Below, piece after piece: positions 31,045 to 37,775 of a stretch of DNA of 37,775 nt. The stretch's first letter is position 1; each line of letters starts with the position of its first letter. A program made the position numbers and the translations under genes. The stretch is from Diphasiastrum complanatum (taxonomy: Eukaryota > Streptophyta > Lycopodiopsida > Lycopodiales > Lycopodiaceae). The notes beneath the pieces were generated by a model that was not told where the DNA came from, searched no databases, and saw nothing but the letters and a program-made list of their open reading frames with translations. The stretch lies in NCBI GenBank assembly GCA_029204225.1, contig MU835608.1:1-37775 (forward strand). The letters run 5' to 3'.

Positions 31045-31268
31045 ATTAATTGAAGGCCTCGATGATCAATCATATAAACAGGCCCTTTTAGCCTAGTTAT
31101 CTTTTGCAGAAAGTAGATTGATTACAAAAAGTATACTAGTTAGTGCTATTAGAGCTTTCTTAACTAACGTGTTAACATAAATTGTAAAGTGGGCAAGCAC
31201 CATCCAACACGTTATATTATATTCAACCAACCTCGTCTCACTACAAGTCATCAACCCTCACACGGTGA

Positions 31269-31438
31269 GTTGATGTATCATACTTGAGTTGGGCTTGCTC
31301 ACAGAACCCTCGCACGATCAGTTGATGTATCATACTTGAGTTGGGCTTGCTCATAGAACCCTAGCACACATAGTTGATGTATCATACTTGAGTTGGGTGA
31401 GCTGATGTATCATACTTGGGTTGGGCTTGCTCACCAAA
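31269..31438. repeat. 52-bp minisatellite upstream of PFK
   Basis: Four copies of GTTGATGTATCATACTTGAG.. start at 31269, 31321, 31373 and 31401. Periods are 52, 52 and 28 bp; the third copy is internally shortened. Ends about 540 bp before the PFK start codon. Confidence 0.93.
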
Positions 31439-31619
31439 GTTAAATTCAGCATGATCCAAGAGGTTAATGAGACCAAACATCACTAATGGCAAGTCTCAAG
31501 TGCCACATATTTCAAGCCAATTTTTCTAAACTTTTTCCGTTCCTTTCCTTCCTCTCCCATTGGCTTGGACTTTTTTCTTTGTGCCCCATACTCCAAGAAG
31601 AGAATGCTTCAACGGCCAA

Positions 31620-31632
<13 letters not shown>

Positions 31633-31662
<30 letters not shown>
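31633..31662 (+). repeat. (TC)n tract in the probable PFK leader
   Basis: About 30 bp of TC on the coding strand, 320 bp before the PFK ATG. CT runs near transcription starts are common in plant promoters. Confidence 0.95.
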
Positions 31663-31663
<1 letters not shown>

Positions 31664-31666
<3 letters not shown>

Positions 31667-31912
31667 GATATGGCGGCTCGTTATTCTCACTTTGGCAACT
31701 GCCACTTTGGCGGCCACATCGCGACGCATCTCTGCTATATTATACACATATATTATACATTTTTGTATTCAGAGATGGCGGACAGCCACTTCTTCTCATC
31801 TGCTGAAAATTCTTCCTCTTTTTCATCTTATCAAAGATCCAGGAACCAGTACTATCACCTCATTCACCTTATAAAGCATTCATGTTGCTTTGCAACGAAT
31901 GGATTGATCTGA
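31664..31912 (+). CDS. Upstream ORF in the PFK leader (82 or 45 codons)
   Basis: ATGs at 31664, 31670 and 31775 are in one frame that ends at TGA 31910-31912. The last gives 45 codons (MADSHFFSSAENSSSFSS...). It lies in the same frame as PFK, whose ATG is 69 nt after the stop. The 31775 ATG has G at -3 and G at +4, so it could capture scanning ribosomes if transcription begins upstream. I see no known domain; the Ser-rich start resembles low-complexity leader sequence. Alternatively this is a first exon spliced to the AG at 31933-31934. Coding status unproven. Confidence 0.3.
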
Positions 31913-31981
31913 GTTTATCTTTCTCGGGAGCAGATCTTGAGGTTTGGGAAGGATTTGCTGAAAGTAGAGGATTGCGTAGCA

Positions 31982-32673
31982 ATGGCTGTGTATGAGAATG
32001 GAAACGGGAGTGTGTTTGCAAACGATGCGAAAATTAACCTTCAGAGAGTCCCTAATCTTTCAGATTTCTTTCCAGACTTGCCAAAATATCCTAATCCCTT
32101 GAACGAGAATAAATACTTCCACCCTTCTAAAGGATTTTTTGCAACAGAGACCCAGTTCGTGGCAAAATCGGTAACAATAGATGTGAGCAACCCAAACCCT
32201 CCCAACCAGAAGTATTTCATGCTTGCAGGTCCACGAGAGAAGGTTGTGTTTAAATCTGAAGATGTAAAGGCTGCCATAGTCACCTGTGGAGGTCTCTGCC
32301 CTGGATTAAACACGGTGATCAGAGAACTGGTGAATGGTCTATGGCATCAGTACGGGGTGAGACAAATAAGCGGAGTTCTTGCAGGATACCGGGGTTTTTA
32401 TTCTTCGGACACTGTTTATTTAGACCCTAAGGTGGTGGATAGTTGGCACAAGGTTGGGGGAACAATGCTGGACACATCTCGTGGAGGAATGGATCTTAAA
32501 AAGATTGTAAATTCTATTGAGGATCGGGGTTACAATGTGCTGTTTATAATTGGAGGAGATGGAACTCTGCGCGGTGCCCATGGTATCTTTGAAGAGATCA
32601 AGCGGCGTGGCCTCAAGGTCTCTGTGGCATGCATACCCAAGACCGTGGATAATGACGTTGCTGTCATTGACAG
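31982..32673 (+). CDS. PFK: PFK exon 1 (residues 1-230 plus two bases)
   Basis: Carries the substrate and ATP-binding half, including GGDGT (191-195) and PKTVDND (219-225). Ends GACAG|GTAGAG at 32673/32674, two bases into the Arg 231 codon. A stop (TAG) lies straight after the donor, supporting the splice. Confidence 0.95.
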
Positions 32674-35600
32674 GTAGAGGTTGATTCTCTTTGTGCTATC
32701 TTCGATGCTCTTTCTGCTACATTGTGCGTGCGAGAGAGAGAGAGAAAAAAAGAGAGAGAGCCATTCTTTAGGACCACCTAACACAGCAAAATTGTGACTG
32801 ATGAGAACTAAGATAGGAAAGCTTATTTGCCCTATATAAGTAACTTTCTCTTGACTTGTACACTTGCTTATTATTAACCTAAGTGTAGTTAATTTCATGA
32901 TATCTGATCATGCCCTTAATGATGGCTAACATCATAGTCCAACACGGATCAATGCTGCATAACAACCACATTTCATACAAGAGGTAGTGGCAAAGCTTTG
33001 CTCATGATCTTGGGTAATATGGTTGGGATAATAGGTTCACCTAATCACAGTGTCTGAATCAATGTCCCATCGTCAATATCATTGGGGAAAGTGGGCAGCC
33101 TACAACGAGGCACCTTCTATGCTAGAGTAGCCACACAATGTTTGTGTAATAACGCAATTGAGAAAGAAAGAAAGCTTTATTAACGTCTTTCCCATGCCAA
33201 AAGGCATATGAAATGAACGAGTACATCAAACACGATGGCAACTAGACGTTCAAGATTATAACAAAGTTTTATAGCCAAAATTATATGGCACGTAGACCAT
33301 TTACAAGTCCAACTGGACATCTCTTCATTTCTCTAACTTTGACTCTATCTTAGAATTGAAACTCTCATGAACTATAGGGTTACGATCTACAAATATGATA
33401 ATACCATCATGATAAATAAGTCGTTGCTACTTGATAGAGCTTCTTGTCTTGCCTTCTTGCATTCTTGAACTTGGATGAAAGTAAAATCCTCATCTAAGCA
33501 GATTTTGGCATGCCTTAGTTTAGATTTCTTCCCCAAAACTTTGCGCCAGTGATGTGAAGCGAATGACAAGAGTATCCGGGTCCTTCTTAGGCCGCCAAGT
33601 ACTTTCCATATGTGCGCTATGGTGCTGAAGATTCTCATCCAAAAGCTTTTTAGCTTCTTCAACAACATTTTGGGAGTTCAAAATACCTCTAACACAAAGC
33701 ATTAAGAGACCTCTAACACAAGCATTAAGAGCTTTGTGCTCTTGCAGATGACTCTCAATCAACAATAAATGAAGGTGAAGGCAAAGGTGGAGGGATAGAT
33801 GACTCTCAATCAACAATAAATGAAGGTGAAGGCAAAGGTGGAGGGATAGCAGTGGTCAAACCTTCAAGTACTTATGCCCCTGCCCATGATTGGACAGCAT
33901 TGGTGTTGTTCCACTTGACTTTCGAGCTATTGAATTTTCGTTGAGGTAGCTATTTGGGAAAAAGTTTCACTTTTGATAACTGCAACTTTATTCTTGATTT
34001 CTTCGATGGAAGTATCCAGCTTTTGGAAATGCAGTTGCACAACTAGAAGCAGAGAATCATGAGAGGCACGTCTTTCTCGATGATTGTTAAGACAGTCGAA
34101 TATACGGAATTGATCTTCACGAAGAAGACTGGCCAGGGTGTATGTAGAAGAAGGTGCTTCTATTGTGTTTGGTGTCAAGGGAAGAGCTATAGTTCCCCTC
34201 CTGTCTTTTTACATGTTCTCTCACAAACTTGCTTTTTATCCTCTTGCTGGGCAGAAAACAGTCAGACAATTTCTATTGTAAGCTTCGCTCTTGGGACCCT
34301 TTGTTGTGAGCAAAATATCCACAAGAATATACAGATAGTTTAGGTGAAAATCTATCTATAGTGACAGCCATAGACAATTTCTATTGTAAACTACATCCAG
34401 AAGAATAAACAGGAGTAATCTCTCTACACTGATCAAATGAATGCAGAACAATGATAGACTTATAGACGTTGATCAAGACCATTGGCAAATGAAGAGTCAA
34501 GGCACAATGGTATATGTTAAACTACATAGTGCATTTAAGAGCTAGGACTGGAGACTGCTAGACTCTAGGTCCAAATCTAATTATATTTTGAGGTTATAAA
34601 TTGGAACCTACGCAAAAAATACATAATGGCAAAAAATCTCTTGTTAGGTTAATTGATGATGTTGTAGGCTTGCAACAGACTATAGATTATCTCAAGCACC
34701 GGGTGAGAGATGCTCTCAAGTATCTTTCTTCTGTGGATGTGTCGTTTCCATGACCACCATGACAACCACAGTTGTGTGTGTATGCTGACTCACTACCTTG
34801 CACCCTGGCAAGTTGCAGGCATGGCTTCTACAAACACTACCATTATATTGGACTAGATGATGGCAACTTCAACCTTGTTTCAGGACAGTTTAGGCTGCAT
34901 TTCTCAGTGCCAAAGGTGAACTTCAACTGGAAGTTTCTGATTGAAGTGCCTTTGCTCAGTCTGTTTTCCTGAGACCATAATCTAGTTGAGAATAGATTCT
35001 ATCAGTGTAAACATTTGAGTTGTCCTTTATTTTTCCGTTCAAATAATCTCAACCATATGGCATCTTATAGGTCAGCAGAGTGAGTTTACAGACATGTCAT
35101 CATATGTGTTTGGCATCTACCAAAGATCCTGGTCTACGAATTTGATTCATTCCTGCATTATTATGATTGTTATTGTACCTGAAGGAGGTGGAGCCACTTG
35201 GCTATTGGCCCCTAAGGTGCGAATTGAGTTTGTAGAATTCATCGTTCAGGGTTGGTTCCTTCCCCTTAGTTGGCTGTTCACTGTTGACATCTTTTATTGT
35301 AATGTAGCTTCTCATCTGGGCTTCTTTGGTCACATTTTAGGTCAATACTGCCATTTAGTTTAGACCATTCATCTATTCTCTGGGTCTTTATGCTATGTGT
35401 TTAGAGTTTAGAAAAGTTGAACATGTAACATTGTTGAAGTCTGGAAAACCTTCTCTTTGATATGATGGTTCTGTAAATATTTTTTGACCAAAAGTTGGCG
35501 GCATATAGCGCTTGTTGGTACATTTGAAAGCTGCTTACATTGTGCTTGAAACCTAAGAGGCAGCTTTCTGTGATAAATCTTTTCCCAATTTTTGGTATTA

Positions 35601-36348
35601 ATTGTGTAGAGTTTCTTTTTTGTGTTTTGGTTTTTAATTCCTGGAAATCTACAGGTCATTTGGGTTCCAAACAGCTGTGGAGGCAGCTCAGGCAGCCATC
35701 AATGCAGCCCATGTCGAAGCTGAGAGTACACCAAATGGTGTTGGCTTGGTGAAGTTAATGGGAAGATCTGCTGGTCATATTGCACTTCATGCAACCCTTA
35801 GCAGCAGAGATGTGGATTGTGTACTAATTCCAGAAGTACCTTTCTTCTTGAAGGGTCCGGGGGGCCTGCTTGAGTTTCTGGACCAACGACTTGCTGAAAA
35901 TGGTCATTGTGTCATTGTAGTAGCAGAAGGAGCTGGCCAGGATTTGATGCCAAAAAGTGGAGACGGTGCCAAGGATGATTCCGGAAATCTACTGTTCCAG
36001 GATATTGGTTATTGGCTCAGTGGACAACTAAAGAAGCATCGCAATGAAAATCATCCAGGAAAAGTATTTGCTGTGAAGTACATTGACCCAACATACATGG
36101 TTAGAGCTGTTCCTAGCAATGCTACTGATACTCTCTACTGCACTCTACTTGCACATTCCGCTTGTCATGGTGCTATGGCAGGCTACACTGGTTTTGTTGC
36201 AGGTCCTGTGAATGGAACTTACTGTTATGTTCCTCTGGAGCAAGTGGCCTACAATCAACATCTTGTGAATGTGAATCATCAGAAGTGGGCTTGGGTAAAA
36301 TCACTTACCAATCAACCTGAATTTGTCAAGCCAGACTCCCTTCCTTAG
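31982..36348 (+). CDS. PFK: ATP-dependent 6-phosphofructokinase (2 exons)
   Basis: Catalyses ATP + fructose 6-phosphate to fructose 1,6-bisphosphate, the committed step of glycolysis. Exons 31982-32673 and 35655-36348 join in phase 2 (CAG|GTAGAG ... TACAG|GTCATT), giving 461 codons. Key motifs: [16 protein letters not shown] (101-116), the nucleotide loop [11 protein letters not shown] (189-199), PKTVDND (219-225) with the catalytic Asp 223, [11 protein letters not shown] (265-275), and VPEVPF-like [10 protein letters not shown]. Gly after GGD points to ATP rather than pyrophosphate as donor (family rule). The C-terminal YTGF..GPVNG is typical of plant PFKs. There is no obvious plastid transit peptide, so cytosol is likely. 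Start chosen at the first in-frame ATG after the TGA at 31910. The two-exon structure is unlike the many-exon plant PFKs; the PFK2 subgroup is a possibility. Confidence 0.95.
32674..33386 (+). other. PFK: PFK intron 1, 5' part
   Basis: Starts the 2981-bp intron (32674-35654). Contains an AG-rich tract at 32728-32760 and no coding domain. Confidence 0.8.
33387..34180 (-). pseudogene. LINE ORF1-like remnant inside the PFK intron
   Basis: Minus-strand pieces in three frames. A segment near 34178-33927 contains [18 protein letters not shown], coiled-coil-like. Then [19 protein letters not shown].. (about 33594-33530) and [18 protein letters not shown] (about 33514-33461) follow. A coiled coil followed by a 'RP.LVRF' strand and an 'I.[LI]DEDLT' strand is the pattern of LINE ORF1 RNA-binding proteins. 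The resemblance is partial, the frames are broken and a 51-bp tandem duplication interrupts it. Calling it LINE is an inference. Confidence 0.4.
33747..33848. repeat. 51-bp tandem duplication in the PFK intron
   Basis: Units 33747-33797 and 33798-33848, essentially identical (GATGACTCTCAATCAACAAT...). A shorter repeated phrase, AAGCATTAAGAG, lies just before at about 33698-33731. 51 bp is 17 codons, so the duplication keeps frame. Confidence 0.95.
34181..35654 (+). other. PFK: PFK intron 1, 3' part
   Basis: No coding domain recognised on either strand. The phrase ACAATTTCTATTGTAA recurs about 106 bp apart near 34266 and 34372. The 3' end is T-rich before the CTACAG acceptor. Confidence 0.75.
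35655..36348 (+). CDS. PFK: PFK exon 2 (residues 231-461)
   Basis: Acceptor CTACAG|GTCATT at 35654/35655. Opens (R)[19 protein letters not shown], the plant PFK wording after the catalytic loop, and runs through [33 protein letters not shown] and [13 protein letters not shown] to TAG at 36346-36348. Confidence 0.96.
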
Positions 36349-36961
36349 TCATAATGTAAAGAAATGTCTTTTTCGGGGTGTGTGCTAATAGCAACCAACA
36401 GGTCTATTGGTCCTCCATTAGGGGAATTTTGCTGTAAACGAGTTTGTAGAATAATTTGGCTTGCAAATATTTGAAGTTTGGTCAGTACAGCTGACCATGT
36501 AACTGTCCTGATCATCAGCATGTATGTACATAATATCTTACTGTGCAAGTAATCTATTGGCCAAGTTTGTCACATGTTCAGTAGTTTCTATTACTGAATT
36601 TTGATTGTCATATAGGCTTTACACTTTGGTGCAAAATATTAGACTCCATGGGGTTGAAATTGCATTTTTTCTTCGTGGTGTATTATCCTAGACATAACAT
36701 GGATATATGGTGTGTACCAACTAGATTGTGTCTTATGTCTAGGTGCTTTGTGACTTGCATAGATAAGTGTTATATGTTTGTTTGGGATGGCATGATCCGT
36801 CATCTACACTGCTTCATCATTAAAAGGTATTCTAATGGAAATGCTGCATACTTTGAAATTACAGAATATATTCCTGGAATTACAGACCATATTCCTAGAT
36901 TCAAATATCTATTTTCAGCACATCTTAATATCAAGATCTGGGTTTAGTATCTATTAGATTT
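36349..36961 (+). other. PFK 3' flank
   Basis: Probable 3' UTR and downstream DNA. No canonical AATAAA stands out near the stop; plant genes often use variants. Short open frames show no domain. Confidence 0.6.
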
Positions 36962-37059
36962 CAGTGGGCTGCCTCATTGGTCACCTTGCTTCCAACCCAT
37001 ACATATCCATCAGTGGGCTGCCTCATTGGTCACCTTGCTTCCAACCCATACATATCCAG
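36962..37059. repeat. 49-bp tandem duplication
   Basis: CAGTGGGCTGCCTCATTGGT... at 36962-37010 and again at 37011-37059, differing only at the last base. Confidence 0.97.
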
Positions 37060-37607
37060 CAGACCATGTTTCATGGTCGTATTTTAATTATTGCAGATTC
37101 AAAAGAGTTGAGTGATGAGTGGAAATTTTTGGACTTTGTAAGGGAAACTTCTAGGGAGCTACCAAACCAGGAATATATGTGCCAAGGAGGTCTATGCCAT
37201 ACCTACCAAATAGTCACCTATGGCCATTTGAAGAATAATGACTAAGGGGTTAAATAATTTTTAAGCATGTTGTCCATACTATATTGACTTGTATATCCAT
37301 TACTCAACCCTACTAACAAAAGACATTGCCCTAAAAATTGAATTGTTGCATCAAAATGTTAAAATGGAAAAACTAATTTAAATGATAAAATATTAGATTG
37401 CACAAATGCAAATGTGGAAGATGTTGCCACAAACAAGCATGCACATCTTAATCAAATAGTTGCAATGTGAAAGTAGTTGTTGAATGGTGATATGAAGTTT
37501 TCTTAGGCTATGCAGATGAACAAAGACTGCCAAAGGCACACATCATGACGAGCACAATATGCAATGAGTTTGATAGCAATGTTGCTGCAAATAAGCATTC
37601 ATCACGC
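37060..37607. other. Unassigned region
   Basis: AT-rich, no gene or domain seen. Confidence 0.5.
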
Positions 37608-37655
37608 ATATATATATATATAATATATATATATATATTATATATATATATATAT
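37608..37655. repeat. (AT)n microsatellite with phase slips
   Basis: TATATA run with two TAAT/ATTA slips, about 48 bp. It is followed by an 8-bp inverted repeat AGAAACGC (37666-37673) / GCGTTTCT (37700-37707). Confidence 0.93.
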
Positions 37656-37775
37656 CATAGATGCTAGAAACGCATTTTTGAAACCGTGTTTATCAGAACG
37701 CGTTTCTCCTCCCATAAACGTGTTAAAAAAAAAAAATAGTTTATAAAAATTTTTTTGCTCCTCTTCACGGCCAGA

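Noticed and set aside
31937-31981. Earlier PFK start at 31937
   Set aside because: The codon there is TTG. The first ATG in frame after the TGA at 31910 is 31982, and no conserved PFK residues lie before it.
1-37775. CRISPR arrays, bacterial operons, tRNA or rRNA genes
   Set aside because: The direct repeats are tandem or LTR repeats without spacer structure, the genes are spliced eukaryotic genes, and no tRNA cloverleaf or rRNA core was recognised.

Overview
The window is nuclear DNA of a land plant, most likely a seed plant. It holds two spliced housekeeping or regulatory genes with plant-type GT-AG introns, plant Copia and Gypsy retrotransposons, LINE remnants and long CT/GA microsatellites. 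I cannot name the species. The ELF3 homologue lacks the glutamine tracts of Arabidopsis ELF3 and has a very long first intron, which hints at an early-diverging angiosperm or a gymnosperm, but this is only a hint.

Layout. Positions 1-4400 are a retroelement graveyard: a gag fragment, two Copia halves facing opposite ways, a minus-strand LTR, three CT microsatellites and a perfect AT-rich hairpin. Positions 5961-15093 (minus strand) carry a four-exon EARLY FLOWERING 3 (ELF3) gene, 938 codons by my splice model. Its 5.7 kb first intron contains a LINE reverse-transcriptase remnant on the plus strand and a Gypsy gag-protease remnant on the minus strand. Two G-boxes lie about 0.76 and 0.9 kb upstream of the start codon. 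Positions 15.9-18.95 kb hold no gene I can support.

Positions 18.95-28.6 kb are a nest of Copia elements. There are two decayed plus-strand elements: reverse transcriptase at 19-20.3 kb, and protease-integrase at 20.7-21.8 kb. A structurally complete but mutated minus-strand element sits at 21973-28078. It has 836 and 853 bp LTRs, an initiator-Met primer-binding site, a polypurine tract and a 5-bp ACATG target duplication. Its LTRs are studded with CACACGTGTG palindromes. Another minus-strand LTR with a polypurine tract lies near 29.6-30.2 kb.

Positions 31982-36348 (plus strand) carry a two-exon plant ATP-dependent 6-phosphofructokinase gene, 461 codons. A 2.98 kb intron splits it and carries minus-strand LINE ORF1-like remnants. 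An in-frame upstream ORF sits in the leader. The last 1.4 kb hold a 49-bp tandem duplication and an AT microsatellite.

The two host genes work separately: ELF3 is the scaffold of the circadian evening complex in the nucleus, and PFK is the committed step of glycolysis. Nothing suggests co-regulation. I found no convincing undescribed multi-gene system. The most interesting signals are the palindrome-rich LTRs with a methylation-decay signature, the polyglutamine-free ELF3, and the leader ORF of PFK.
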